64,000 nt of DNA from Orbaceae bacterium lpD01. GTDB lineage: Bacteria; Pseudomonadota; Gammaproteobacteria; Enterobacterales; Orbaceae. Each line of letters opens with the position of its first letter. The first letter of the stretch is position 1. The notes below the pieces were generated by a model. The model saw only the letters and a program-made list of their open reading frames with translations. It was not told the DNA's origin and ran no database searches. Where the stretch lies: the NCBI GenBank assembly GCA_036251705.1, contig CP133959.1, positions 1,985,195 through 2,049,194 of the forward strand, read 5' to 3'. A program made the translations under genes and the position numbers. Positions 26,586 through 36,843 of this stretch are shown piece after piece.

Positions 26586-27722
26586 TTAGTATAGGGAATG
26601 TTTATTTTCTTCGATAAAGTCTTTATCTAAGCGACCAAACGTTTTGGCATAACACCAAGAGGTATATAATAAAATGATCGGCACAAAAATAATCGCGACA
26701 ATAGTCATAATTGATAATGTTTTCAGACTAGACGTTGCATCCCACATAGTTAAACTTACATCAGGCATAATGCTAGAAGGCATAATGAATGGGAACGTTG
26801 TAATACCGAAAGTTAATAACACACAAGCGATAGTCAACGAAGAACAGATGAAAACCATCGCGCTTTTATTTAATGATGAAAACAGAATCGTTAATAAAGG
26901 CAGTACGGCACCTAATAAAGGAATAATCCATAGCATTGGCATACGATCATAATTTGCCAGCCAAGACACACCCGATGCGACCGTTTTATTAAGCGGATTT
27001 GATGCAGCAACGTGGCTGAGATCACTGGTTACGACATAGCCGTTAATACCAAAAACAACCCAAATTCCAGCCAAAATAAACGCGACCATCAGCACTAAAG
27101 TAGAAATTTGCGTTGCTTTGCGCGCACGTAAATAGAGCTCACCTTTGGTCTTCATCTGTAACCAAGCACCGCCTTGAGTAATGATCAGCGTTAAACTAAC
27201 GATACCAGTAAGCAATGCGAATGGATTGAGTAAACCAAAGAAACTACCTTCATAGTGGACACGTAATAACTCATCAACTCTGAAAGGCACACCTTGTAAT
27301 AAATTACCAAAAGCTACCCCAAAAACTAATGCGGGAACAAAACTACCAATAAATAGTCCCCAATCCCACATTGTACGCCATTTACCTGGTTCTAATTTAG
27401 AGCGGTAATCAAACGCCAATGGTCTAAAAAACAGCGCACAAAGTACCAGAATCATCGCGAAATAGAAACCAGAGAATGCAGCAGCATAAACCATCGGCCA
27501 TGCCGCAAATAGCGCACCGCCAGCAGTAATTAACCAAACCTGATTACCATCCCAATGTGGCGCAACAGAATTGATCATAATACGGTGTTCACTATCAGAT
27601 TTACCGATAAATGGTGATAGAATCCCAACGCCCATATCAAAACCATCTGTAACAGTAAAACCAATTAATAAAACACTAATTAGCACCCACCATATAAAGC
27701 GCAAAACTTCATAATCAAACAT
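26586..27722 (-). CDS. cydB: Cytochrome bd ubiquinol oxidase subunit II
   Basis: A 378-residue membrane subunit partnering CydA in the high-affinity bd oxidase. It starts MFDYEVLRFIWWVLISVLLIGFTVTDGFDMGVG, as in E. coli CydB (379), and has about nine hydrophobic helices. Operon cydA-cydB-cydX with short gaps. Confidence 0.97.
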   Translation of the reverse strand: MFDYEVLRFIWWVLISVLLIGFTVTDGFDMGVGILSPFIGKSDSEHRIMINSVAPHWDGNQVWLITAGGALFAAWPMVYAAAFSGFYFAMILVLCALFFRPLAFDYRSKLEPGKWRTMWDWGLFIGSFVPALVFGVAFGNLLQGVPFRVDELLRVHYEGSFFGLLNPFALLTGIVSLTLIITQGGAWLQMKTKGELYLRARKATQISTLVLMVAFILAGIWVVFGINGYVVTSDLSHVAASNPLNKTVASGVSWLANYDRMPMLWIIPLLGAVLPLLTILFSSLNKSAMVFICSSLTIACVLLTFGITTFPFIMPSSIMPDVSLTMWDATSSLKTLSIMTIVAIIFVPIILLYTSWCYAKTFGRLDKDFIEENKHSLY

Positions 27723-27748
27723 TGTGTATACTCCTTATCAGCTATCAA

Positions 27749-29314
27749 TTAGTGTTGAGTTTGTTCAAAATGATAACGACCAGTTTTTAAGCTACTTGGT
27801 CCTAAACGAGCAAATTTGAACATTAAGAACATTTCAGCCACTAAAAATAGCGTATATAACCCACAAATCAGAAGCATTGAAATCAAAACGTCACTCGACG
27901 TTAACGATGAGTTAGCTACACCAGTAGGTAAAATACCCTGAATTGCCCATGGCTGACGGCCATATTCAGCCACAAACCAACCACACTCACACGCAATCCA
28001 TGGGAATGGGATACTAATTAATAATAAACGGTGTAACCAGCGTTTTTGACCAATCTTATCTTTAAAAGTCACCCACACAGCACCAGCAATACCAATAAGC
28101 AGTAAGAAACCTAATGCTACCATAATACGGAAAGACCAATATAATGGGAACACTTGTGGAATTGAATCATTCACAGCAGCTTGAATTTGAGACTCAGTCG
28201 CTTGTGGAATCGTCAGATTATCCGCATGTACAAAACGCTGAAGTAATAATCCATAGCCTAAATCATCTTTATATTTATCGAATAGTTGTCTTACCGCAGG
28301 ATCTTGACTCCCTTTTCTTAATTTTTCTAAATTATCATAAGCAATCATACCATTACGAATTCGAACTTCATTCGCTTTCATAATATCTTTCAGACCAAGA
28401 ACTTGCGTATCCAAACTACGTGTGGTTATAAGACCCATTAAATAAGGAATTTCAATCGTATAGTTATTGCGCATCTCTTTCTGATCAGGTAAACCAACTA
28501 AAACAAAAGAAGCAGGCGCTGGAGAGGTTTCCCATTCAGCTTCAATCGCTGCAAGTTTAGTTGGCTGAACTTCTCTCATTTCATAACCTGCTTCATCACC
28601 CATCATAATTAATGAGATACAAGCACAAAAACCAAATACCGCCGCTACTGCAAAAGAGCGCTTAGCAAAAGCAGTATCGCGCCCCTTAAGTAGGTAGTAT
28701 GAACTGACACCAAGAACAAATACTGAACCCGTAACATAACCTGCTGACACGGTATGGAAGAATTTAAATTGCGCAACAGAATTAAAAACTAAATCACTAA
28801 AGCTACTCATTTCCATTCGCATAGTTTCGTAGTTGAATTCTGACCCAATTGGATTTTGCATCCAACCATTGGCAATTAAGATCCAAAGTGCTGATAAGTT
28901 CGATCCTAAAGCTACAAGCCAGGTAACCATTAGATGTTTACCTTTGCTCATGCGATCCCAACCAAAAAAGAATATACCGACGAATGTCGATTCTAAAAAG
29001 AAAGCCATCAGGGCTTCAATGGCCAGAGGGGCACCGAAAATATCCCCTACATAGTGAGAGTAGTAAGACCAATTGGTTCCAAACTGGAACTCCATAGTAA
29101 GACCCGTAGCAATACCTAGTGCAAAGTTAATACCGAATAACTTGCCCCAAAACTTCACCATATCTTTATAGATTTGCTTGCCACTAACAACATATATCGT
29201 TTCCATAATCGCTAACAAAAACGCTAAACCTAACGTTAATGGTACAAAAATGAAATGATATAAAGCGGTTAGAGCAAATTGCAATCTCGATAGTTCAACG
29301 ACATCCAACAACAT
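27749..29314 (-). CDS. cydA: Cytochrome bd ubiquinol oxidase subunit I
   Basis: A 521-residue quinol-oxidising subunit with haems b558, b595 and d. The N-terminal [21 protein letters not shown] contains His19. The axial His of b558 lies in [15 protein letters not shown]. The GRQPW signature is complete, and the long Q-loop of the E. coli (L) subfamily fits the length (E. coli 522). An FNR-type box lies about 175 bases upstream of the start. Confidence 0.97.
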   Translation of the reverse strand: MLLDVVELSRLQFALTALYHFIFVPLTLGLAFLLAIMETIYVVSGKQIYKDMVKFWGKLFGINFALGIATGLTMEFQFGTNWSYYSHYVGDIFGAPLAIEALMAFFLESTFVGIFFFGWDRMSKGKHLMVTWLVALGSNLSALWILIANGWMQNPIGSEFNYETMRMEMSSFSDLVFNSVAQFKFFHTVSAGYVTGSVFVLGVSSYYLLKGRDTAFAKRSFAVAAVFGFCACISLIMMGDEAGYEMREVQPTKLAAIEAEWETSPAPASFVLVGLPDQKEMRNNYTIEIPYLMGLITTRSLDTQVLGLKDIMKANEVRIRNGMIAYDNLEKLRKGSQDPAVRQLFDKYKDDLGYGLLLQRFVHADNLTIPQATESQIQAAVNDSIPQVFPLYWSFRIMVALGFLLLIGIAGAVWVTFKDKIGQKRWLHRLLLISIPFPWIACECGWFVAEYGRQPWAIQGILPTGVANSSLTSSDVLISMLLICGLYTLFLVAEMFLMFKFARLGPSSLKTGRYHFEQTQH

Positions 29315-29486
29315 TTTAGCTCCAAAGTCCTACAGGACATGATTATTTCCGATAACAATAATGAACAAAACATCGTTTAGATGATATCTTGCCCAGAATA
29401 GATATCTATTCCTAACTTAAAAAAATAACAAAAAAAAATAGCAAAAAATTGGTAATAGTATTGTATACAAATAACGATTTGTAAAG

Positions 29487-29502
29487 TTTGATAAATATCA
29501 AA
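29487..29502 (-). promoter_or_regulatory. FNR-type binding site upstream of cydA
   Basis: TTTGATAAATATCAAA contains a perfect FNR consensus (TTGAT-N4-ATCAA). It lies 3 bases past the sucD stop and about 175 bases upstream of cydA, whose E. coli counterpart is controlled by FNR and ArcA. The match is seen directly; the target gene is inferred. Confidence 0.65.
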
Positions 29503-29504
29503 TT

Positions 29505-30377
29505 TTAACCAAACAGTCGTTGTTTTACCGCTGCGCCAATTTCCGTCAAGCTTGAAACCACAGTAACTCCAGCTAATTCAAGTGCTTGCGTCTTCTCATC
29601 TGCAGTACCTTTACCGCCAGTAATAATCGCCCCAGCGTGTCCCATTCTCTTGCCTGTTGGTGCTGTCACGCCGGCGATATAACCGATAACCGGTTTAGTC
29701 ACATATTGGCGAATATAATCTGCCGCTTCTTCTTCGGCACTACCGCCGATCTCACCGATCATCACAATAGCTTCAGTCTGTGGATCTTGTTCAAATAGTT
29801 TTAATACTGAAACAAAATCGGAACCCGGGATCGGATCGCCACCAATACCGACACAAGTAGATTGCCCTAAGCCTGCATCAGTTGTCTGTTTAACGGCTTC
29901 ATAAGTTAAGGTGCCTGAACGCGAAACAATACCCACTTTACCAACCTGATGAATATGACCTGGCATAATGCCGATTTTGCATTGCTCTGGAACAATAATC
30001 CCCGGACAGTTAGGACCAATCATAAAGACATCCGCTTGTAATAATTTTTCTCTGATAATCAACATATCTAAAGTGGGAATACCTTCAGTGATACAGACAA
30101 CGAGTTTAATCCCCGCATCAATTGCTTCTAAAATAGCATCTTTACCAAAAGCAGCAGGAACATAGATGACTGTTGCAGTAGCACCTGTTGCCAAAACAGC
30201 CTCTTTCACGGTATCAAATACTGGCAGCCCCAAATGTGTTGTACCACCTTTCCCCGGTGTGACACCACCCACTAACTTTGTGCCGTAAGCGAGCGCTTGC
30301 TGTGAATGGAAACTACCTTGACTGCCGGTGAATCCCTGACAAATGACTTTGGTATTTTTATCGATTAAAATTGACAT
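29505..30377 (-). CDS. sucD: Succinyl-CoA synthetase alpha subunit
   Basis: A 290-residue subunit that binds CoA and carries the phosphohistidine. [21 protein letters not shown] is the CoA-binding start, and [17 protein letters not shown] holds the active-site His. Makes ATP (or GTP) from succinyl-CoA, or succinyl-CoA in reverse. 20 bases follow the sucC stop. The usual sucAB upstream partners are not here. Confidence 0.97.
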   Translation of the reverse strand: MSILIDKNTKVICQGFTGSQGSFHSQQALAYGTKLVGGVTPGKGGTTHLGLPVFDTVKEAVLATGATATVIYVPAAFGKDAILEAIDAGIKLVVCITEGIPTLDMLIIREKLLQADVFMIGPNCPGIIVPEQCKIGIMPGHIHQVGKVGIVSRSGTLTYEAVKQTTDAGLGQSTCVGIGGDPIPGSDFVSVLKLFEQDPQTEAIVMIGEIGGSAEEEAADYIRQYVTKPVIGYIAGVTAPTGKRMGHAGAIITGGKGTADEKTQALELAGVTVVSSLTEIGAAVKQRLFG

Positions 30378-30397
30378 AAGTAATATGCTCCATTCAT

Positions 30398-31573
30398 TTA
30401 TTCTTTTACTGCTGCAGTAATTTTTTGCGCGGCATCCGCTAAACCTTCTGCCGTTATCACATTAAGTTTGCTGTCAGATAAAATCTTACGCGCTAAATCA
30501 GCATTATTACCTTCAAGACGTACCACAACCGGGACGGAAAGACCAATCTCTTTGATCGCGGCAATAATACCATCGGCAATCAGATCACAGCGGACAATAC
30601 CACCAAAAATATTGACTAATATTGCTTTAACTTTACTATCGGATAAAATCAGTTTAAATGCTTCAGTTACCCGCTCTTTTGTCGTTCCACCACCGACATC
30701 TAAAAAGTTTGCCGGCTCACCACCATATAATTTAATGATATCCATGGTGGCCATTGCCAGGCCTGCACCATTGACCATACAGCCAATCGAACCGTCGAGT
30801 GAAACGTAACTAATCCCCTGTTTTGAAGCTTGCGATTCACGCTCATCTTCTTGGGTTGTATCACGAAGTACGTTCAAATCAGGATGACGATATAATGCAT
30901 TTTCGTCTAATACGATTTTCGCATCTAAACAAATTAATGTTTCAGAAGCGGTTATCACTAAAGGATTGATCTCAGCAAGCGCCACATCATTTTGTAAAAA
31001 AAGTATCGCAAAGCCCATAAATATTTTGGTAAATTGATTAATTTGCTTGCCAGAGAGATTGAGTTTAAAAGCCAGCTCACGGCCTTGATAAGCACATGGT
31101 CCCGTCAAAGGATCTAGGGCGACTTTATGAATAAGTTCCGGCGAGTTGATAGCAACGGATTCAATATCCACACCACCTTCAGTAGAAGCCATAATCACAA
31201 CTCTTTTAGAACTACGATCGACCACCGCACCCAAATAGAGCTCTTTTTTGATCTCAGAGGCCCTTTCAATTAAGATTTGATTGACCGGTTGGCCCTGACT
31301 ATCCGTCTGATAGGTAACTAAATTATGTCCTAACCATTTTTCAGCAAATTGAGTAATATCGTGTAAATTCTGCGTACAAATTACCCCCCCCGCTTTACCT
31401 CGCCCCCCTGCATGCACTTGACATTTAACCACCCATGCACCGGATATTGCCTGCGAAGAAATTAAAGTTAAAATTTCATGAACTTCATCAATTGAATTGC
31501 ACACGTACCCTTCAGGAACAGGCAACCCATATTGTTTAAAAAGTTGTTTTGATTGATATTCGTGCAGATTCAT
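30398..31573 (-). CDS. sucC: Succinyl-CoA synthetase beta subunit
   Basis: A 391-residue ATP-grasp subunit. [39 protein letters not shown], the magnesium-binding [10 protein letters not shown] and [15 protein letters not shown] are complete. In E. coli it is preceded by sdhCDAB-sucAB. Here the divergent fldA lies upstream across 185 bases, so those genes were lost or moved. The enzyme may supply succinyl-CoA for biosynthesis. Confidence 0.97.
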   Translation of the reverse strand: MNLHEYQSKQLFKQYGLPVPEGYVCNSIDEVHEILTLISSQAISGAWVVKCQVHAGGRGKAGGVICTQNLHDITQFAEKWLGHNLVTYQTDSQGQPVNQILIERASEIKKELYLGAVVDRSSKRVVIMASTEGGVDIESVAINSPELIHKVALDPLTGPCAYQGRELAFKLNLSGKQINQFTKIFMGFAILFLQNDVALAEINPLVITASETLICLDAKIVLDENALYRHPDLNVLRDTTQEDERESQASKQGISYVSLDGSIGCMVNGAGLAMATMDIIKLYGGEPANFLDVGGGTTKERVTEAFKLILSDSKVKAILVNIFGGIVRCDLIADGIIAAIKEIGLSVPVVVRLEGNNADLARKILSDSKLNVITAEGLADAAQKITAAVKE

Positions 31574-31758
31574 AAATTATAGTTCCGTATTTTATTTATA
31601 ATATAAACAAGAGATTACTTTATTGGTTTCGGCGATTACGTTTAAGTTTAATTCAATATGATGTAATTGTGTAGTAAAGAAATGAGAATTATTGCTGGTT
31701 TGCAATAACCAATGTTATACTAAAAAAATTATTCAACATGTAAATAGGATACAAAACC

Positions 31759-32271
31759 ATGGCGAAAGTTGGCATTTTTTTTGGTAGCGATACAGGTAAT
31801 ACGGAAAACGTTGCAAAACTCATTCAAGCTCAATTAGGTAATGATGTTGCTCAATTGTATGATATCGCAAAAAGTACCAAAGAAAATATTGAACAGTATG
31901 AGTATCTATTTTTTGGTATTCCAACTTGGTATTACGGTGAATCTCAATGCGATTGGGATGACTTTTTCCCAGCGTTAGAAGAGATTGATTTCACTGGCAA
32001 AACTGTGGCTATTTTTGGTTGTGGCGATCAAGAAGACTACGCTGAATATTTTTGTGATGCCATGGGCACATTACATGAAATCATTGCAAATAAAGGTGCT
32101 AAAGTTGTCGGACATTGGTCAACAGAAGGTTATCATTTTGAGGCATCTAAAAGCCTAGTTGATGATGAACATTTCGTTGGTTTAACCATTGATGAAGACC
32201 GTCAACCTGAATTGACTGCACAACGCATCAATCAATGGATAAAACAAGTCTCAGCTGAGATGAGTTTATAA
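31759..32271 (+). CDS. fldA: Flavodoxin I
   Basis: A 170-residue FMN electron carrier for enzymes such as biotin synthase, IspG/IspH and radical-SAM activators. The phosphate loop GSDTGNTE, the 50s loop WYYGESQCDWDDF and GCGDQEDYAEYFCDA all match E. coli FldA (176). As in E. coli it lies just before fur. Confidence 0.97.
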   Translation: MAKVGIFFGSDTGNTENVAKLIQAQLGNDVAQLYDIAKSTKENIEQYEYLFFGIPTWYYGESQCDWDDFFPALEEIDFTGKTVAIFGCGDQEDYAEYFCDAMGTLHEIIANKGAKVVGHWSTEGYHFEASKSLVDDEHFVGLTIDEDRQPELTAQRINQWIKQVSAEMSL

Positions 32272-32285
32272 CAAATATCTATGAT

Positions 32286-32327
32286 TTAGCTGCTATCGAT
32301 AGTATGACCAATAGTAGCTAATTTTCC
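32286..32327 (+). terminator. Terminator-like hairpin after fldA
   Basis: TTAGCTGCTAT ... ATAGTAGCTAA pair at 10 of 11 positions, and ATTTTCC follows. It separates fldA from the fur promoter. Confidence 0.55.
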
Positions 32328-32423
32328 TGTTCTTCAACTCTAAATTTACGATAGACCATCATCCTATTAGGTTATTGAAATCTTCCATCATAGTAATTGA
32401 TGTCTTTTTTATAACAATAATTC

Positions 32424-32442
32424 TATAATGAGAATCATTATC
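32424..32442 (+). promoter_or_regulatory. Fur box overlapping the fur promoter
   Basis: TATAATGAGAATCATTATC matches the 19-bp Fur consensus GATAATGATAATCATTATC at 17 of 19 positions. Its first six bases also read TATAAT, a perfect -10, so bound Fur would block its own promoter. It lies 23 bases before the fur start. Confidence 0.85.
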
Positions 32443-32464
32443 CATCATAGTTAAGAGAATATTC

Positions 32465-32911
32465 ATGACTGACAATAACTTAGCCTTAAAAAAAGCCGGT
32501 TTAAAAATCACTTTACCACGACTGAAAATTTTAGAGTTATTGCAAGATCCTAAATATCAGCATATCACCGCAGAAGATTTATATAAAAAACTATTAGATC
32601 TTGGTGAGGAAATCGGTCTGGCCACGGTTTATCGAGTACTCAATCAATTTGATGACGCTGGCATTGTAACCAGACATAATTTTGAAGGCGGTAAAGCGGT
32701 TTTCGAACTCGCATACCAAAATCATCATGATCACTTAATTTGTCTGGACTGTGGAGAAGTATTTGAGTTCCGTGATGAAATTATAGAACAAAGACAAAAA
32801 GAGATTGCAGCTAAACATGGTATCAATCTAACCAATCATAGCCTATACCTTTATGGCCACTGTAATACGGGTAATTGTAAAAAAGATTCATCCGTTCATA
32901 ATAAAAAATAA
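32465..32911 (+). CDS. fur: Ferric uptake regulator Fur
   Basis: A 148-residue iron-responsive repressor. The N-terminal winged helix (KKAGLKITLPRLKILELLQ; EIGLATVYRVLNQFDDAGIV) is followed by a dimerisation domain with the metal site HHDHLICLDCGEVFEF. A second cysteine pair near the C-terminus (GHCNTGNC) is shifted from the usual place, as in other gammaproteobacterial Fur. The Fur box upstream implies autoregulation. Confidence 0.97.
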   Translation: MTDNNLALKKAGLKITLPRLKILELLQDPKYQHITAEDLYKKLLDLGEEIGLATVYRVLNQFDDAGIVTRHNFEGGKAVFELAYQNHHDHLICLDCGEVFEFRDEIIEQRQKEIAAKHGINLTNHSLYLYGHCNTGNCKKDSSVHNKK

Positions 32912-32927
32912 TTATTCGCTTTAGGAT

Positions 32928-32944
32928 GCGCTATTTAATAGCGC
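32928..32944. terminator. Hairpin between fur and yciB
   Basis: GCGCTAT-TTA-ATAGCGC is a perfect 7-bp stem 17 bases after the fur stop. No T-run follows on the plus strand, so termination is uncertain. Confidence 0.35.
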
Positions 32945-32984
32945 CTCAAGCATTGATTCTGGCACTCTATTTTAGGTATTTTGA

Positions 32985-33530
32985 ATGAAACAACTTCTTG
33001 ATTTTATTCCATTAGTTATATTTTTTGTGTTATTTAAAATGTATGATATTTACGTTGGTGTAACGGCTCTCATGATTGCATCAACAATTTGTTTGATTAT
33101 CGCCGGCATTATTTTTAAAAAAATTGAGAAAATTGCACTATTTACCTATTTCATGATTATGATTTTTGGTGCCATGACGCTCTATTTCCATAATCCAGAT
33201 TTTATTAAGTGGAAAGTCACCATTTTGTATATGCTATTTGCTATAATCTTAGCTGTTAGTCAATTTATCTTTAAAAACCCCCTTTTACAGAAACTGCTAA
33301 ACAAAGAGATAGTATTAAATGATCAGGTCTGGAATCGGATTAATTTAGCCTGGATTCTATTTTTCGCACTCTGCGCGATGGCTAACCTGTATGTAACCTA
33401 TTTTATGTCTGAAGAGTTTTGGGCAACGTTTAAAGTGTTTATATTACCGGCTATAACACTCTTATTTACGCTTATGACCGGTCTTTATATCTATAAAAGT
33501 ATGGATAAAAGCAAACTGAATAATAACTAG
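32985..33530 (+). CDS. yciB: Inner-membrane protein YciB (intracellular septation protein A)
   Basis: A 181-residue membrane protein of the IspZ/YciB family with about five hydrophobic helices. MKQLLDFIPLVIFFVLFK and DIYVGVTALMIAS are typical. It affects envelope integrity and septation by an unclear mechanism. The next gene, yciA, is also its neighbour in E. coli. Confidence 0.93.
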   Translation: MKQLLDFIPLVIFFVLFKMYDIYVGVTALMIASTICLIIAGIIFKKIEKIALFTYFMIMIFGAMTLYFHNPDFIKWKVTILYMLFAIILAVSQFIFKNPLLQKLLNKEIVLNDQVWNRINLAWILFFALCAMANLYVTYFMSEEFWATFKVFILPAITLLFTLMTGLYIYKSMDKSKLNNN

Positions 33531-33544
33531 ATGTAGGAGTAAAA

Positions 33545-34003
33545 ATGGAAGTTAAACAAAAAACTCAGCCAACTGGCCAACTAGTACTTCGTACATTAGC
33601 TATGCCTGCAGATACCAATCCTTATGGCCACGTATTTGGTGGCTGGATTATGTCACAAATGGATCTGGGCGGCGCAATATTAGCAAAAGAGATCGCTAAA
33701 GGTCGCGTCGTCACCGTCAATGTCAGTGGCATTACATTTCTTAAACCAGCGATGGTCGGTGATGTTGTTTGTTGTTATGCAAAATGCCTTAAAACAGGCC
33801 GCACTTCACTGACAATTGCCATTGAGGTTTGGGTTAAAAAAGTTACCGATTATAGTCGTATTGGTGAACGTTACTGCATTACTGAAGCCGAATTTACCTA
33901 TGTTGCTGTTGATAAACACTTTGTTCCCAAAGCGCTGCCAGAACAGCATCAAAATCTCAATGTAACTGAGATTGCCGCGTGCAAACTCAATGATTATGAT
34001 TAA
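33545..34003 (+). CDS. yciA: Acyl-CoA thioesterase YciA
   Basis: A 152-residue hotdog thioesterase acting on a broad range of acyl-CoAs. TLAMPADTNPYGHVFGGWIMSQMDLGGA is the family signature, with the conserved Asn and the GHVFGGW helix. Slightly longer than E. coli YciA (132) at the C-terminus. TAGGAG lies upstream of the ATG, and it forms a run yciB-yciA-clsA-yciU. Confidence 0.95.
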   Translation: MEVKQKTQPTGQLVLRTLAMPADTNPYGHVFGGWIMSQMDLGGAILAKEIAKGRVVTVNVSGITFLKPAMVGDVVCCYAKCLKTGRTSLTIAIEVWVKKVTDYSRIGERYCITEAEFTYVAVDKHFVPKALPEQHQNLNVTEIAACKLNDYD

Positions 34004-34008
34004 TCTTT

Positions 34009-35478
34009 ATGAAAATATCGCTCAGTGAATTTTACGCGATACTCAGTACCGCAATTTTTTTCACACACTGGCTATTGGTCGTTGTCATTACGATAAGAAT
34101 TATCACTCGTCGACGGCCAACTACTTATGTTGTCTCTTGGCTTTTCGTTATTTATTTGATTCCTTTTTTGGGTATTATTTTATATTTGCTGTTAGGAGAA
34201 GTTCATCTAGGTAAAATGCGAGTTACAAGAGCACAAAAGCAACAAAAACAGATATCACACTTTATCCACCAACTCAAGAATTACCCAACCATTTTCACCT
34301 CAGAAGTCAGCCCTGTTGCCAAACCTATTTTTCAACTTTGCAAACATCATACTGGTTTGAATGGTATTATTGGCAACCAAATCGAGTTACTTACCAGCGC
34401 TAACCAAGTCTTTGATCGCCTGATTCAGGATATTGATTCCGCAACATCCAATATTGAATTGGTCTTTTATATTTGGAGCAAAGGTGGTCGTGCCAATGAG
34501 GTTGAAGCAGCCTTAATTCGGGCGGCCCAACGTGGCGTTAAATGCCGATTAATGTTAGATTCAGCAGGTAGCCGTCAATTCTTACGCACAACAGACTGTC
34601 ATCATATGAAAGCAGCCGGTATTGAATTAATTGAAGTGCTCAAAGTCAATTTATTGCGCTTTGTTTTTCGTCGGCTCGACTTAAGACAACACCGAAAAAT
34701 GGTCATTATCGACAATCATATCTCTTATACTGGCAGTATGAATATTGTTGATCCGCGTTATTTTAAACAAGATAAAAATGTTGGCGAATGGGTCGATGTA
34801 ATGCTTCGAATGAATGGACCTATTTCCGCTTTAATGTCGACAATTTATACTAGCGATTGGGAATTAGAAACCGGTGCCCATTTGGAGTTACCCAAAGTGA
34901 CACATTTAGCCGTTTCACCAGATGAGCAAGGCCACACGCTACAGCTTGTTGCATCAGGTCCCGGTTATAGTGAAAATATGATTCATCAGGTACTGCTTAC
35001 CGCTATCTATGCGGCACAGAAAAAAATCATTCTGACTACGCCTTATTTTGTACCAAGCGATGATATTCTCAACGCTTTATGTACGGTCTCACAAAGAGGG
35101 GTTGAAGTCATTATTATTGTGCCTGAGAAAGTTGATTCAGTCATGGTAAAATGGGCAAGTCGAGCATTTTTTACTGAGTTATTAGAGGCAAATATTAAAA
35201 TTTTTGAGTTTCAACATAATCTGTTACATACCAAAAGTGTCCTTATCGATGAACAAGTTAGCTTTGTTGGAACCGTGAATCTGGATATGCGCAGCTTATG
35301 GTTAAATTTTGAGATAACCAGTGTTATCGACGATTTAACCTTTGGCCATGACATGCATCAATTACTTGATAGCTATCTTGCTAATTCAATCCCGATTAAC
35401 AAGCAAGCATGGCTAAAACGGCCTTTTTGGCAACATATGGTTGAGCGAATTTTTTACTTATTTGCTCCCTTACTCTAA
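34009..35478 (+). CDS. clsA: Cardiolipin synthase A
   Basis: A 489-residue inner-membrane phospholipase-D-family enzyme that joins two phosphatidylglycerols to cardiolipin. Two N-terminal transmembrane helices (about 10-30 and 43-62) precede two HKD motifs, QHRKMVIIDN (about 228-237) and LHTKSVLIDE (about 406-415), each followed by the GS/GT-x-N element. Length matches E. coli ClsA (486). Six bases after yciA. Confidence 0.96.
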   Translation: MKISLSEFYAILSTAIFFTHWLLVVVITIRIITRRRPTTYVVSWLFVIYLIPFLGIILYLLLGEVHLGKMRVTRAQKQQKQISHFIHQLKNYPTIFTSEVSPVAKPIFQLCKHHTGLNGIIGNQIELLTSANQVFDRLIQDIDSATSNIELVFYIWSKGGRANEVEAALIRAAQRGVKCRLMLDSAGSRQFLRTTDCHHMKAAGIELIEVLKVNLLRFVFRRLDLRQHRKMVIIDNHISYTGSMNIVDPRYFKQDKNVGEWVDVMLRMNGPISALMSTIYTSDWELETGAHLELPKVTHLAVSPDEQGHTLQLVASGPGYSENMIHQVLLTAIYAAQKKIILTTPYFVPSDDILNALCTVSQRGVEVIIIVPEKVDSVMVKWASRAFFTELLEANIKIFEFQHNLLHTKSVLIDEQVSFVGTVNLDMRSLWLNFEITSVIDDLTFGHDMHQLLDSYLANSIPINKQAWLKRPFWQHMVERIFYLFAPLL

Positions 35479-35507
35479 TCACATGACTTGAATCAAAGGA
35501 CAAAGCG

Positions 35508-35861
35508 ATGACAAATCACCATGAAAACACTGAAAACACTGATAATCTGATGACTGATGACGAAGTGATTGATACAGCCTATGATATTTTTCTCGAGCTC
35601 GCACTCGATAATTTAGATCAGACCGATGCGATCTTGTTTAATCTACAATTTGAAGAGATAGGTGCGGCAGAATTATATGTACCTGAACCCCTGTTTTGGC
35701 AGGATCACGTAACAGAGATTGATTTAGATAATGATGAAGAATTTGCCGAAGTGGTTATTGGCCTAACAGGCGAGAGTGAACAGATCAATGATATTTTCGC
35801 CAGAATATTGCTATCTCGAGATAAATCGAACAAATTATGCCATATCCTTTGGAAAGAGTAA
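35508..35861 (+). CDS. yciU: Double-stranded DNA mimic protein YciU (DUF440)
   Basis: A 117-residue very acidic protein of the HI1450/YciU family, thought to mimic the charge of DNA and bind HU-like proteins. [24 protein letters not shown] and [15 protein letters not shown] are characteristic. It follows clsA as in E. coli and converges on cpdA with a 12-base gap. The molecular target here is inferred from the family only. Confidence 0.93.
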   Translation: MTNHHENTENTDNLMTDDEVIDTAYDIFLELALDNLDQTDAILFNLQFEEIGAAELYVPEPLFWQDHVTEIDLDNDEEFAEVVIGLTGESEQINDIFARILLSRDKSNKLCHILWKE

Positions 35862-35873
35862 CCAATATCAAAT

Positions 35874-36704
35874 TTATTTATATCCAGTGAGCGTCATATC
35901 TGGGCAGATTGAAAATGAATCCAATCGCTTTACCGCTGTCGTCATGGTACCGTTATTCGATAATATAATATCACGCCATCCGGGTGAATTCTCTTCCAGT
36001 GTAAAATCACGACAGTTAGGTTTGAATTGAACACAAGTTGATGGCGTCGAAAACATTAAGCAGTGCTCCCAAGCCTGTTCAATGACCTGATGAATATGTC
36101 CAAAACCCACGCCGCGAATCTGAACATAATTCATGACAATATCCTCAAGTACTTCTCTGTTCTTTAAACAGTGTTGATCAAGCCACTCACATCCCGACAT
36201 AACCGGATGGTGATGCAGTAAAACTAAAATGTATCGATTGGGATGTTGCGCTAGTGTATCGTTTAATAAATTGAGCTGTGCTTGTGATAAATAACCATAA
36301 GCTTGTCCATCTACCTGACTATCAAGTAAAATGACTAACCAACTATCACCTAATAAAACGACTTTTTCACTGAGTAAATGATATTGCGAAAATACCGCCG
36401 TGATATGACGCTTCATATCATGATTGCCCGGTAACCAAACACAGGGAATCGAAAGTTGAGCGACTCTTGAAGCAAATATCCTATAAGCTTCTTTCGAGCC
36501 ATCTTGGACAAAATCACCCGTAGCCACAATCAGATCGTAATTGTCTTGATGCTGCTCAATATGCTCCATGACTAAGTGAAAACAGTGATTCGTGCTAACC
36601 CCTAAAAGTTCATCTTCGGAATTAGCAAAAAGATGCGTATCAGTAATATGCAGCAGACGAATATTGGTTTTGTTCTTTTGAGCAATCGATGTTGTTAAAA
36701 ACAT
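35874..36704 (-). CDS. cpdA: 3',5'-cAMP phosphodiesterase CpdA
   Basis: A 276-residue metallophosphoesterase that hydrolyses cAMP, opposing CyaA. The metal motifs are DTHLF (D-x-H), GDFVQDG (GD), GNHD, LHHHPV and GHIHQ. In E. coli it follows nudF and yqiB next to tolC. Here yqiB is missing and cpdA stands 139 bases after nudF. Confidence 0.95.
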   Translation of the reverse strand: MFLTTSIAQKNKTNIRLLHITDTHLFANSEDELLGVSTNHCFHLVMEHIEQHQDNYDLIVATGDFVQDGSKEAYRIFASRVAQLSIPCVWLPGNHDMKRHITAVFSQYHLLSEKVVLLGDSWLVILLDSQVDGQAYGYLSQAQLNLLNDTLAQHPNRYILVLLHHHPVMSGCEWLDQHCLKNREVLEDIVMNYVQIRGVGFGHIHQVIEQAWEHCLMFSTPSTCVQFKPNCRDFTLEENSPGWRDIILSNNGTMTTAVKRLDSFSICPDMTLTGYK

Positions 36705-36843
36705 ACTAAAACGAAAATCCTCTCATCCACATGCAAACTTTAATCGTCCATAAATAATAGATTAAACAATAAAATAAATCTGCCGAACAACGCACATTTT
36801 TTATTAAAAATAATATATTAAGTTATTAAAAATAGCGATAAAA

